DNA from: Spirochaetota bacterium
Lineage (GTDB): Bacteria > Spirochaetota > JAGLSM01 > JAKPMW01
Reading direction: 5' to 3'
DNA length: 14,131 bases
Assembly (NCBI GenBank): GCA_029548715.1
Contig: JAKPMW010000359.1
Span: 1 to 14,131, forward strand
Positions 1 through 6,720 of the stretch are shown one piece after another. The notes under the pieces are model-generated. The model was not told where the DNA came from. It did no database searches and saw only the letters and a list, made by a program, of their open reading frames with translations. Made by a program: the position numbers and the translations under genes. Position 1 is the first letter of the stretch. Every line of letters starts with the position of its first letter.

Positions 1-289
1 GCCCATCAATGCGCCCCCCTGCCTCAAGCGAACGCTCAAGGTTGACACGCCTGCCCGGTGCAAGCTGCCCCAGGTTGGTACAACCAAGTGTCTCGCGTGA
101 TGCAAAGACCGTAAATCCGGCCTCACTGCAGGCTGTTACCGTCTGGCATGCGCCATTAATCGCAATACTGTCCCCACCGGCGATCCCCCGCGCCCAGGAA
201 GGATCACAGCCAATCGTAATCCCTCGCCCAGCTCCAAGCGGGCGCAGATCCCTGACAATACCGACAGCGCTGATGATTCCGGTAAACAC
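1..289 (-). CDS. ribE: Riboflavin synthase alpha subunit, N-terminal part (runs off left edge)
   Basis: Riboflavin synthase makes riboflavin by dismutation of two 6,7-dimethyl-8-ribityllumazine molecules, the last step of cytoplasmic riboflavin biosynthesis. About 96 residues are visible; a full protein is usually 200-220, so the second lumazine-binding repeat lies outside the window. The protein begins with the hallmark MFTGII, followed by GDSIAINGACQTVTA and then TLGCTNLGQLAPGRRVNLERSL, where VNLER is the family signature; it breaks off just before the usual GGH. The start is GTG at 289-287. It shares its G with the TAG stop of the upstream small membrane protein (TAGTG), so translational coupling is likely. 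No FMN riboswitch was seen upstream. The identity is firm from the motifs. The symbol ribE follows common bacterial use; E. coli calls it ribC. Confidence 0.93.
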   Translation of the reverse strand, partial: MFTGIISAVGIVRDLRPLGAGRGITIGCDPSWARGIAGGDSIAINGACQTVTACSEAGFTVFASRETLGCTNLGQLAPGRRVNLERSLEAGGRIDG

Positions 290-609
290 TACTGGTACAA
301 CCCCGAGCGATCAAGGGCATCCCCGGCTGTCTGTTCGTTTTCAGCAGGCATCAGCGAAATCCGGTAACAGCGATACCCGACAACTGCCCAGAGGACAAGG
401 ACCAGGCACGAGACAACCACAAGCACAGCACGCCATGCCCGCCACTGCGGGGGGATCTTCAGCAAGAGTCCGCCCGAAATCACCATCAGACACGAAAGCA
501 CCAGGGCGAAGAGGTGGAACAAATTTGATCCGGGTGCAAAACCGTCCAGTACAAGAACAAGCATGCCCGCAACCGCCAGCACAAGCAGGGAAATGGCAAA
601 GATGCGCAT
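289..609 (-). CDS. Small multi-pass membrane protein, unknown function
   Basis: I do not recognise a family for this 106-residue protein. It has about three hydrophobic stretches: residues ~3-21 (IFAISLLVLAVAGMLVLVL), ~30-50 (LFHLFALVLSCLMVISGG) and ~60-78 (AVLVVVSCLVLVLWAVVGY), followed by a polar tail of ~25 residues. The connecting segment KIPPQWRAWR is basic and probably cytoplasmic. The start is ATG 609-607, preceded by AAGGAG with a 6-nt gap; an in-frame TTG at 624 lies before that Shine-Dalgarno and is not the likely start. The stop overlaps the riboflavin synthase GTG by one base, so the two are probably co-transcribed and coupled. A link to riboflavin handling is only suggested by this position. 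The segments look like an inner-membrane protein rather than a cleaved signal peptide. Confidence 0.75.
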   Translation of the reverse strand: MRIFAISLLVLAVAGMLVLVLDGFAPGSNLFHLFALVLSCLMVISGGLLLKIPPQWRAWRAVLVVVSCLVLVLWAVVGYRCYRISLMPAENEQTAGDALDRSGLYQ

Positions 610-637
610 TGATGACTCCTTCAAAGCCTAAACATAC

Positions 638-665
638 GGAATTTTTTTCATTTTTTTTGTCACTT
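638..665 (+). promoter_or_regulatory. Candidate ECF-type promoter for the sigma gene
   Basis: GGAAT at 638-642 is followed, after a 16-nt spacer made almost wholly of T runs, by GTCAC at 659-663. ECF sigma factors often use a GGAAC-like -35, a T-rich spacer start and a GTC/CGTC-like -10, and often transcribe their own gene. The predicted transcript would start about 45 nt before the ATG at 714. The fifth base differs from GGAAC, and the match is by eye only. Confidence 0.22.
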
Positions 666-713
666 TTTTGGCCCGGGGAACCTGTATATCATCGTAACCC
701 GCAAGGAGTCGCA

Positions 714-1256
714 ATGACCAGTAAACGCTTTGCCCTGTATTACCATCAGTACCATTCAGAATTGATACGGTTTACCTCCTGGCTCACAGGGAACAGGGAG
801 ACAGCCGATGACATTCTCCAGGAAGCGCTCTGTACAGCACTCAGACGGCTTGAGATGATTCCCGAAGGGGTCAGCTTCCGTGCCTGGATGTATATGAACA
901 TCCGCTTTACATGGATGCGATTCAGACGCAACTCACGGCGCGACTATGACAGCAGCTGCCGCTATGTCCGCACCACAAGTCCTCTCCAGACAGATGACAG
1001 GCCTGACTCGGACCAGCATCTTCGTCCCTGGAAGAGACTGGTTGACCGTGCAGTTACAAACCTGCCCGAACCTTACCGGAATTCGATCATACTCCACGAA
1101 ATCCTCGGCATGGACTGCGCATTTGTCTCGGAAACCGAAAACACCTATGCAGGAACAGTCAAATCGCGCCTGTACCGTGGGCGAAAACTGCTGCGGCAGC
1201 GCCTCATGATGGTCGCCCGTGAGGAGAATTTTGTCTCCTGGAGGCGCCGCTCATGA
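714..1256 (+). CDS. ECF-subfamily RNA polymerase sigma factor
   Basis: This 180-residue protein has the size and two-domain layout of an extracytoplasmic-function sigma factor. Region 2 covers residues ~8-78: DDILQEALCTALRRL matches the core-binding 2.2 helix, and SFRAWMYMNIRFTWMRFRRNSRR is the -10 recognition part. Region 4 covers ~110-172, with LPEPYRNSIILHEILG and the helix-turn-helix end GTVKSRLYRGRKLLR. The middle of the region-4 helix-turn-helix (MDCAFVSETENTYA) lacks the common EIA signature. The start is ATG 714, with AAGGAG at 703-708. A longer upstream frame in phase is noncoding on this strand because it overlaps the minus-strand gene. The stop overlaps an ATG (ATGA at 1253-1256). 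No adjacent protein has a clear anti-sigma domain, so what controls it is unknown. Confidence 0.85.
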   Translation: MTSKRFALYYHQYHSELIRFTSWLTGNRETADDILQEALCTALRRLEMIPEGVSFRAWMYMNIRFTWMRFRRNSRRDYDSSCRYVRTTSPLQTDDRPDSDQHLRPWKRLVDRAVTNLPEPYRNSIILHEILGMDCAFVSETENTYAGTVKSRLYRGRKLLRQRLMMVAREENFVSWRRRS

Positions 1257-1465
1257 CAGACAGCAACGATGGCGGTGGTTCTGCTTCTTGCAGACCGGCT
1301 GTCTTGCCTGAACCTCCCCGCAAATGGGCACCCCGGCCGTATCACCAGAACAACAGGCCTGATGCTGTGTCTTTTCCGGCTTTCCCGGCTGATAAAAGGG
1401 ACTTGCCATGCCGTCATGGTATGCCGATACTGGGTAAGAGGCGTCAACACACCAGGAGGATGTCT
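1253..1465 (+). other. Short reading frame coupled to the sigma gene; possible N-terminal extension or decayed anti-sigma gene
   Basis: An ATG at 1253 overlaps the sigma stop (ATGA), with GGAGG at 1240-1244 placed 8 nt upstream, so translation starting here is plausible. The frame stays open and in phase into the exported-protein gene. Its 70 residues are rich in Pro, Gly, Arg and Asn (for example GGGSASCRPAVLPEPPRKW), look unfolded and resemble an off-frame translation. No zinc-binding HxxxCxxC anti-sigma motif is present. The segment may be the cytoplasmic part of a transmembrane protein, a remnant of an anti-sigma gene, or untranslated leader. Confidence 0.35.
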
Positions 1466-2011
1466 GTGCTTGTAAAAACCAGCGTGTTTGTGCTCGCTCT
1501 GGGGGTGCTTTCGTTCCCCACTGCTTCCTCAACTGCCTGGCAATCGCGGCCGGTCAAACCACATGTCGTGCTTACCCCGGCCAATGCCGTTGAAATATTG
1601 TACTCCCATGTCAAAAGGGTCGACTACCTGCCCCTGCTTGACTATTCGACCGGACCCGAGGCAAGGCGCCTGCAAACCCTGATTACCAACATGAAAAAAG
1701 ACAGAAGCATCGAAAGCCTGATCCGCAGGCAGGCCCACGAACTTGCCAGTTACCGGATACACCAGCAGGAAGTGCACACCAATGTCGCTGCCATCATGTT
1801 TACCTGGCAGTATAAACGCAACACAGCACCCTCACGGGCCCATGGCAGGCCGGCAGTCGTCCTTGTCGAAGAAGGCTGCGAAGCCCTGCTCGTCAGGAAA
1901 GACAGCTTCTGGAAAATTGCATCCGTTCGCCCCTGGGTCCCTGAAAACGAACGCGGGTACACCTTTCTCCAGCGGCAGCAGACCAACAAAAACGCACGCA
2001 ACAAAAAATAA
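1466..2011 (+). CDS. Exported protein of unknown function, partner of the ECF sigma factor
   Basis: The proposed 181-residue product begins with LVKTSVFVLALGVLSFP and then TASSTAWQ: a basic start, an ~11-residue hydrophobic core and a small-residue stretch around residues 18-22, as in a signal peptide. The mature part (~155 residues) has predicted helices around LTPANAVEILYSHVKRVDY, then strands ending in VVLVEEGCEALLVRKDSFWKIASV. The phrase ending in FWKI resembles NTF2-like or DUF4878-type secreted domains, but this is inference. The C-terminus is basic and Asn-rich. GTG 1466 is preferred because AGGAGG (1454-1459) sits 6 nt upstream; ATG 1460 directly abuts that site. If translation instead began at ATG 1253, the hydrophobic stretch would become a membrane anchor, with 70 residues in the cytoplasm and a periplasmic domain, the layout of a transmembrane anti-sigma factor. 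The gene converges on the helicase gene. Confidence 0.7.
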   Translation: MLVKTSVFVLALGVLSFPTASSTAWQSRPVKPHVVLTPANAVEILYSHVKRVDYLPLLDYSTGPEARRLQTLITNMKKDRSIESLIRRQAHELASYRIHQQEVHTNVAAIMFTWQYKRNTAPSRAHGRPAVVLVEEGCEALLVRKDSFWKIASVRPWVPENERGYTFLQRQQTNKNARNKK

Positions 2012-2012
2012 A

Positions 2013-2045
2013 GCCGGCCAGTCCTTCAGGTCTTCCGGTTTTCCC
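2013..2045. terminator. Possible bidirectional terminator between converging genes
   Basis: The two converging genes end 14 bp apart. An imperfect inverted repeat bounded by CCGG at both ends (about 2015-2038) has T-rich sequence on either side: CCGGTTTTCCC reading plus, and CCGGCTTTATTTTTT reading minus. The stem is interrupted by mismatches (roughly 4+2+3 pairs), and it overlaps the last codons of the helicase gene. It is plausible for both transcripts but of modest strength. Confidence 0.4.
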
Positions 2046-4050
2046 GCATCCGTTCAAAAGCCTCCACCAGATCCAGCGAGGCTGCCGGAGTGCTTGACCC
2101 CGGGCTGACCCACTCAATACATGCCTGATCAATCTCGTCAATGAATCTGGATGGCTGGCACTCGCTGCTTTCGCCGTATCTTCGCCTCTCGCCAGCCCAG
2201 GTAAGGTACAGCCTCTTCATCGCACGTGTCATGGCAACATAAAAAAGCCGCCGCTCTTCCTCGACAGTCCCGCCCTCGATGCTGTGCGTATGGGGAATAT
2301 TGCCCTCTTCAACCCCGGATACAAACACGTAGGGAAACTCAAGTCCCTTGCAGGCGTGCATGGTCATCAGCGTCACCGCATTCCTGCGCTGGTCCTTATC
2401 GTCATTCTTGTCGTCAACGAGCAACGAGATCCTCTCAAGGTACCCGTAGATATCGTGCCGCTCGACATCCTCGTCCGCCTCATACAGTTGCAGGCTCGTG
2501 TACAATTCCTGAAGCCAGCGCTGACTCTTCTGGAATTTGTCAGCATCGCCACCACACTCCCTGAGGAGTTCCTCTTCATACCCTGAGGCATGAACAATCT
2601 CGCGAACAACCGGAACCATTGAGCGGGCAGAGAGCAGCTTTTTCGAATAGCCTTCAATCAGTTCGCAAAAAAGCCCGATCCTGTAGCGGACGTTGTCATC
2701 CAGTGTGTCAACCGTGTCAGCCTCAAGGAGCACATCATACAGATGCAGCGAATGCTGCTCGGCCCAGCGCACGATCTTTTCGATCGTCTGGGTGCCAATT
2801 CCTCTCTTCGGCCTGTTGATGATCCGCAGCAATGCAATCTCGTCATGCCGGTTGGCCATCAGCCTGAGATAGCAGACGATATCCTTGACCTCACGCCGGT
2901 CAAAGAATTTTGTCCCCCCAATCACCTCATAGGGAATCCCCTGTCCCCCAAAAAGCTCTTCAAACGGCCGTGTCTGGAAATTCGTCCTGAATACGATAGC
3001 AATATCGGAAAACGAGGCCCTTTCTTCCCGCCTGATCGAGAGGATCTCGGAGACGATAGACTCTGCCTCATCCGTCTCATCGCTTGTCGGAATAATCCTG
3101 ACCAGGTCACCCTTGTCACCGCTCGTCCAGAGACGTTTGCCCTTGCGTGCAGTATTGTGCGCTATGACCGCATTTGAAGCGGCAAGGATATTTCCGCTTG
3201 AACGATAGTTCTGCTCCAGACGTATCACCAGCGTACCGGGAAAATCCTTTTCAAAATTGAGAATATTGCTGATATCCGCACCACGCCAGGCATAGATGGA
3301 CTGGTCATCATCGCCAACGACACAGATATTGTCATGCTGCCTGGTCATGCACCTGAGCAGACGATACTGGGCCTGGTTAGTATCCTGATATTCGTCAACA
3401 AGGAGATAGCGCCAGCGGGCAACATGCTCAGCCATCTCATCTGGAGCCGTGGCAAAAAGATCGACGGCAAGCATCAGGAGGTCATCAAAATCGACAATAT
3501 TGAACCCCTTCAGCGTTGACTGGTAATGCCGGTAGATGCTTGCAAGCAGGTCATCCCCAAAAAAATCTTCCGCTTCCTTTCCGGGATGTATCAGGGCATT
3601 TTTTGCATCCGAGATTTTCCACGCCACCTTGTCCGGCGGAAGGATCTCAAGATCAACCTTGAGGTCCTTCATGATGTCAGTGATCAGGTGCATCCTGTCA
3701 GATGTATCGAAAATGGAAAATTTCTCGCGATATCCGAGCAAACCGATCTTGCTCCGCAGGAGCTGAACGCAAAACGCATGGAAGGTGCCGACTGTCAAAC
3801 CCTTGCCGCTCTTTTTCGGAAGCAGGCTGTAGACACGTTCCTTCATCTCCCGTGCGGCCTTGTTGGTAAAGGTAAGCGCCATGATGGACCGGCCGGGGAC
3901 ATGCTGCTCGGCAATCAGCCAGGCGATCCTTGTGGTAATGACCTTGGTCTTGCCACTCCCTGCTCCGGCCAGGATCAGGAGCGGCCCGTCGCGATGGGTG
4001 GCTCCAACCAGTTGCTGGGGATTGAGTCCCATTGAATGAACAAACGACAC
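2026..4050 (-). CDS. Superfamily 1 3'-5' DNA helicase, Rep/UvrD type
   Basis: This is an ATP-driven DNA-unwinding enzyme used in replication restart and repair. All SF1A motifs are present, numbered from the GTG start: I GAGSGKT (29-35), Ia TFTNKAA (60-66), II VDEYQDTN (218-225), III DDDQSIYAWRGA (247-258), IV QNYRSSG (280-286), V TMHACKGLEF (563-572) and VI VAMTRA (605-610). The 674-residue length and the short tail without a UvrD-style C-terminal extension resemble E. coli Rep (about 673) more than PcrA/UvrD. The phrases LEFPYVFVSGVEEG and NVLDFDDL-like NIVDFDDL also read as Rep. Motif V has Cys where Ser is usual. I prefer GTG 4050: GGAGGG at 4056-4061 precedes it by 5 nt, whereas ATG 4071 and ATG 4032 lack a well-placed site. 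The gene follows the coiled-coil gene by ~80 nt and may share its transcript. Confidence 0.92.
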   Translation of the reverse strand: MSFVHSMGLNPQQLVGATHRDGPLLILAGAGSGKTKVITTRIAWLIAEQHVPGRSIMALTFTNKAAREMKERVYSLLPKKSGKGLTVGTFHAFCVQLLRSKIGLLGYREKFSIFDTSDRMHLITDIMKDLKVDLEILPPDKVAWKISDAKNALIHPGKEAEDFFGDDLLASIYRHYQSTLKGFNIVDFDDLLMLAVDLFATAPDEMAEHVARWRYLLVDEYQDTNQAQYRLLRCMTRQHDNICVVGDDDQSIYAWRGADISNILNFEKDFPGTLVIRLEQNYRSSGNILAASNAVIAHNTARKGKRLWTSGDKGDLVRIIPTSDETDEAESIVSEILSIRREERASFSDIAIVFRTNFQTRPFEELFGGQGIPYEVIGGTKFFDRREVKDIVCYLRLMANRHDEIALLRIINRPKRGIGTQTIEKIVRWAEQHSLHLYDVLLEADTVDTLDDNVRYRIGLFCELIEGYSKKLLSARSMVPVVREIVHASGYEEELLRECGGDADKFQKSQRWLQELYTSLQLYEADEDVERHDIYGYLERISLLVDDKNDDKDQRRNAVTLMTMHACKGLEFPYVFVSGVEEGNIPHTHSIEGGTVEEERRLFYVAMTRAMKRLYLTWAGERRRYGESSECQPSRFIDEIDQACIEWVSPGSSTPAASLDLVEAFERMRENRKT

Positions 4051-4131
4051 GCTTTCCCTCCGCCAGTCCATAATAGCGAAAGAGGAGCCCTGACGGCAAT
4101 GTTCGTCTCATGGCGATCTTCAAAAGTCCGG

Positions 4132-4983
4132 CTATTTCTTCTTTTGCGGGGTCTTCTTTTCGGCTTCCTTTTTCCTGATGTTTTCCTCCATCAGGTTGTT
4201 GGCCAATTCCATAATCCGCTTGTACTTGTTTGCCTCTTCCCCCTGCCCCATCAGGATCATGATTCTCCGGATGGCAGCGATAAAGGCAATCGACTTTTTG
4301 ATATCCTCGGTTTCCTTGGTGGTCTGCTCATATTTTTCCCTGTAGCGCCGGCTCGCCTTGTCCAGTTGCTCCCTGACCATCCTCATCAGGGTCAGGTTTT
4401 CGACATAATAGGGCTTTCGCGGATCGTTGTTGGCAATGGCATCCCGGTAGTCAATAATATTCTTTGTCACCACAGCGTATCTGCCGTCAATCTCCACAAA
4501 GCTCCATTTCCATTTTGTATTGTCTCCAAAGGCGTCGACAACCTGCTGGATCCGGTACCCGATGGCATTGAGGAGATTGAGCTTTCTCTGCGGATTAAGC
4601 TTGGCTATGGTCGCCAGCCTGTCCTCGAGTTCGTTGGGCGGGATATCGATATGCGGCGTAACAACATCCTCAAGATGGATCAGTATCTGGTAAATCAGCT
4701 TCCGCGCCTCATTCAGATAGTTCTCGTTTTTAAAATTCATGATCTGGACCGATTCATCGTTCATCGCACAGTACAGACCGATTATCTTGAGATACTCGTT
4801 GGCAATGATGACATGCCTGTATCCGTGGAAGTTGTCCTTTTTGGTTTTGAGATCCTTTTCGAGCTGCTTGATCCGCTTCTCGATGATCTCCATGTCGCCA
4901 CGGTACTTTTTTATGCTCTCATTAAACCGCGCCTTGTTTCGGAGCTTTTCCTGCTTTACAGCTACCTCATCCAGACCGCCCAC
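4132..4983 (-). CDS. Coiled-coil protein of unknown function
   Basis: I do not recognise this 283-residue protein. It is highly charged and mostly helical. An N-terminal coiled coil covers ~10-48 (KKYRGDMEIIEKRIKQLEKD), a helical middle domain covers ~50-185 and includes TKWKWSFVEIDGRYAVVTKN, a second helical stretch covers ~190-270 (REQLDKASRRYREKYEQTTK), and the end is Lys-rich (KKEAEKKTPQKKK). There is no signal peptide or membrane segment, so it is probably cytoplasmic. I place the start at GTG 4983 because AGGAGG at 4991-4996 precedes it by 7 nt; an in-frame GTG at 5004 has a weaker GGAAGG upstream. It sits between the LolA-like gene and the helicase on the same strand. The basic tail could bind nucleic acid, but no motif shows this. 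Confidence 0.8.
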   Translation of the reverse strand: MGGLDEVAVKQEKLRNKARFNESIKKYRGDMEIIEKRIKQLEKDLKTKKDNFHGYRHVIIANEYLKIIGLYCAMNDESVQIMNFKNENYLNEARKLIYQILIHLEDVVTPHIDIPPNELEDRLATIAKLNPQRKLNLLNAIGYRIQQVVDAFGDNTKWKWSFVEIDGRYAVVTKNIIDYRDAIANNDPRKPYYVENLTLMRMVREQLDKASRRYREKYEQTTKETEDIKKSIAFIAAIRRIMILMGQGEEANKYKRIMELANNLMEENIRKKEAEKKTPQKKK

Positions 4984-5047
4984 ACCTGTTCCTCCTGCCA
5001 ACACAAGACCTTCCGCCTCACTTCTGTATCGGCAGGATCAGCCTGCA

Positions 5048-5056
5048 GATATAGCA
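5048..5056 (-). promoter_or_regulatory. Candidate extended -10 promoter for the coiled-coil gene
   Basis: Reading minus, TGC followed by TATATC (5056 down to 5048) matches an extended -10 element about 60 nt upstream of the GTG at 4983. No recognisable TTGACA-like -35 lies 17 nt before it. This rests on the extended -10 alone. Confidence 0.2.
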
Positions 5057-5075
5057 TTGCGGGTCCCTGTCTGGC

Positions 5076-5097
5076 GCAGTCCATTTTTGGACACTGC
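5076..5097. repeat. Hairpin-forming inverted repeat after the LolA-like gene
   Basis: GCAG-TCCA (5076-5083) pairs with TGGA-(CA)-CTGC (5088-5097) around a TTTT loop, giving 8 base pairs with a two-base bulge. It begins 5 nt beyond the LolA-like stop codon. No T tract follows on either strand, so it is not a standard intrinsic terminator; it could stabilise the 3' end or serve a factor-dependent stop. Confidence 0.4.
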
Positions 5098-5102
5098 CGG
5101 GA

Positions 5103-5795
5103 TTATCGGGAAAATACGGTATCAGGTATGCTGATATTGACACGGTAGTCCGAAAAGAGAAGTCTGCTGACGCTTGAGGCCGCGCCATTCTGCCAGGCTG
5201 TGATGGTCATCGAAACCGGGAGAAGATACCCGGCTATCCGTCCATACCTGTTGTCCACTGAGTAGACCAGGACACCCCTGGAAAAAAATCTGGCAGACTG
5301 GACTGACGAGTCATTCTTGCTGAAGGTAAACTCACCCCACGAATCGCCTTCTCTCCCCTTGCTGGCAATCCTGGCAACCCAGGCATCCGGGGTCTCGCGG
5401 GTTATCTGCATGCTGTACTGGGCAGAAAACTCCTGCCAGCTCCGGCCGCGGGATTCGATCCATGCCCCTGTCATGCCAAGATAGCCCTGATAGGCAGAAA
5501 AGAGGTTGCGGAAAGTCGTCTCGACGTTTTCAACCCGAATCACCTGCCCCACATCACGCCTGTACCAGGTCCTGACAACCGGGGTGCCCTGGCGGGCATC
5601 TGCGGGGATCCTGGCCAGACTGCGCACGACCGCATCTCCGGTGACTGTGCAGGAAAAACTTGCTGGACGCGACTGACCGATCTGAAGCATAAACCGGGAA
5701 TAGAGACCAGCCGGGGTCAATGCGGGAGCTCCCAGGCCTTCAACTGCCGGAAGCACACAAAGAAGAATGAGTACAAAGGCAACCTGTCTGTTCAT
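5103..5795 (-). CDS. Secreted LolA-like protein (outer-membrane lipoprotein sorting fold)
   Basis: The protein is 230 residues with a clear N-terminal signal peptide: MNRQVAFVLILLCVLP, then AVEGLGA with probable cleavage near residue 23. There is no proper lipobox. The mature part begins TPAGLYSRFMLQIGQS and ends RLLFSDYRVNISIPDTVF; an 'FsdYrvN...ipd.vF' ending and repeated strand pairs such as GRIAGYLLPVSMTITAW are typical of the LolA/LolB-like half-barrel that carries lipoproteins or lipids across the periplasm. This is fold recognition by eye, so the exact substrate is open. The start is ATG 5795; a longer in-frame ORF to 5930 would overlap the zinc-ribbon gene and place 45 non-signal-like residues first. 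It follows the zinc-ribbon gene by 38 nt, with no terminator between them, so co-transcription is likely. Confidence 0.72.
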   Translation of the reverse strand: MNRQVAFVLILLCVLPAVEGLGAPALTPAGLYSRFMLQIGQSRPASFSCTVTGDAVVRSLARIPADARQGTPVVRTWYRRDVGQVIRVENVETTFRNLFSAYQGYLGMTGAWIESRGRSWQEFSAQYSMQITRETPDAWVARIASKGREGDSWGEFTFSKNDSSVQSARFFSRGVLVYSVDNRYGRIAGYLLPVSMTITAWQNGAASSVSRLLFSDYRVNISIPDTVFSR

Positions 5796-5833
5796 ACTGC
5801 CTGACGACACCATCCGCACAAAAGCGTCAGACT

Positions 5834-6541
5834 TCACAGGTACAGGATACGTGAGCAGTGAAGGCAGGTGACAAGTTCCTGGCTGCGTTTGACCCTGCCG
5901 ATCATCTGGGGCGGAATCCGCATATGACACCCGTCACAACTGTCGTTGATCACCTGCACGATCCCGATGCCATTTTTGCTGTTGACGATCTTTTCAAAGC
6001 GGGTCAGCGTCGGAATGTCAATCCCGACCACCATGTTCTCCCGCTCTTTGCGCAGCGCTTCGATGCGAAGCTGGTTTTCGGCAATCTCGGCCCGGATGCG
6101 GGCCTCTTCAGCCTCGATTTTTCCAAGCTGCTGTTCGTAATCAGGCTTGAGACCATCAAGATGCCTGACCAGAAATTCGTTGCGCGAACGAAGTTCACTG
6201 TCCTGCCTCTTGCAGTCGTTGATCTTGTCATTGGCGGCGGAAAATTCGTGCTCAACGGCTTCAAGCTCGCGCGACTTGCTGACACTGTTCATTCGCCGGG
6301 AGATGTCCTGTATCCTGTCCTGCAGCTCCTTCAGCTCGAGCGCAAGCTGCCCCCGCCGGGTCTCATTTTCGTTCAGCTCGCTGGTACAGGCATCAATCTC
6401 GTTTTTTTCAGGCTCAATCCCGCTCCGCATCCGTTGAATATGCTCAGGCAGGCGCTTGTTACACTGCTCGATGTCATATATCTCCTTGAGAACAGCCTGA
6501 AGATTAACCAGCTTGGCGATTACATCATGCAACGTATCCAT
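5834..6541 (-). CDS. Coiled-coil protein with C-terminal C4 zinc ribbon (CdsZ/zf-RING_7 type)
   Basis: At 235 residues, this has the usual size and build of the C4-type zinc-ribbon family (formerly DUF164), which includes chlamydial CT398/CdsZ. Residues ~1-170 form a long hairpin of charged coiled coil (for example KELQDRIQDISRRMNS and RIEALRKERENM). The C-terminal ribbon has C202-x2-C205 (CDGCHMRIPPQMI) and C226-x2-C229 (CLHCSRILYL), the normal zinc ligands. Family members have been linked to type III secretion or flagellar export and sigma-54 binding in Chlamydia, but most are uncharacterised, so I assign no precise role. The start is ATG 6541, preceded by AAGGGG at about 8 nt. It lies downstream of the tRNA terminator, so it needs its own promoter; a TTGACC at 6595-6600 could be a -35, but no good -10 follows. 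Confidence 0.88.
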   Translation of the reverse strand: MDTLHDVIAKLVNLQAVLKEIYDIEQCNKRLPEHIQRMRSGIEPEKNEIDACTSELNENETRRGQLALELKELQDRIQDISRRMNSVSKSRELEAVEHEFSAANDKINDCKRQDSELRSRNEFLVRHLDGLKPDYEQQLGKIEAEEARIRAEIAENQLRIEALRKERENMVVGIDIPTLTRFEKIVNSKNGIGIVQVINDSCDGCHMRIPPQMIGRVKRSQELVTCLHCSRILYL

Positions 6542-6613
6542 ACCCCAACCCCTTCACCCGCATTTCAAATCCAAACTCATCGCGACAGCTCCCCGGTCAA
6601 GACGTCCGGGCAG

Positions 6614-6647
6614 AAAAAAAGCATAAAGAGCGCCAAGCTCTTTATGC
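6614..6647 (-). terminator. Rho-independent terminator of the tRNA transcript
   Basis: Reading minus, GCATAAAGAGC pairs perfectly with GCTCTTTATGC (11 bp; 6637-6647 with 6621-6631) around a 5-nt loop and runs straight into seven T (6620-6614). It lies about 74 nt after the tRNA 3' end and before the zinc-ribbon gene. The plus strand has no T tract after the stem, so it acts in one direction. Confidence 0.9.
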
Positions 6648-6720
6648 CCTGATACCCGGCACAGCACGAACAGTACACACCTGAAGTCGTCCTGACATGC
6701 CTGCCACCTTTACCGCAACT

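Noticed and set aside
677..697. GGAAC (677-681) with CGTAA (693-697) as an ECF promoter
   Set aside because: The spacing is about 11 nt, too short, and it lies too close to the ribosome-binding site at 703-708.
9..713. Long plus-strand open frame continuous with the sigma gene (would give a 415-aa protein)
   Set aside because: It overlaps clear minus-strand riboflavin synthase and a membrane protein, its residues are low-complexity Pro/Ser/Arg, and the sigma gene has its own ATG 714 with AAGGAG.
1269..1475. Plus-strand 68-aa frame starting MAVVLLLADRL in phase with the sigma gene
   Set aside because: No Shine-Dalgarno site, Cys/Arg/Trp-rich without a recognisable motif, and it overlaps the exported-protein start.
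4036..5148. 370-aa plus-strand frame opposite the coiled-coil gene
   Set aside because: It is an antisense shadow: the minus strand carries a well-formed charged protein with a perfect Shine-Dalgarno site, and the plus frame spans two genes and an intergenic gap.
6572..6600. TTGACC at 6595-6600 as a promoter for the zinc-ribbon gene
   Set aside because: The bases 16-18 nt downstream (GAGTTTGG) do not resemble a -10 element.
5858..6652. 264-aa plus-strand frame opposite the zinc-ribbon gene
   Set aside because: The minus-strand protein has the C4 zinc ribbon and family length; the plus frame also crosses the tRNA terminator region.
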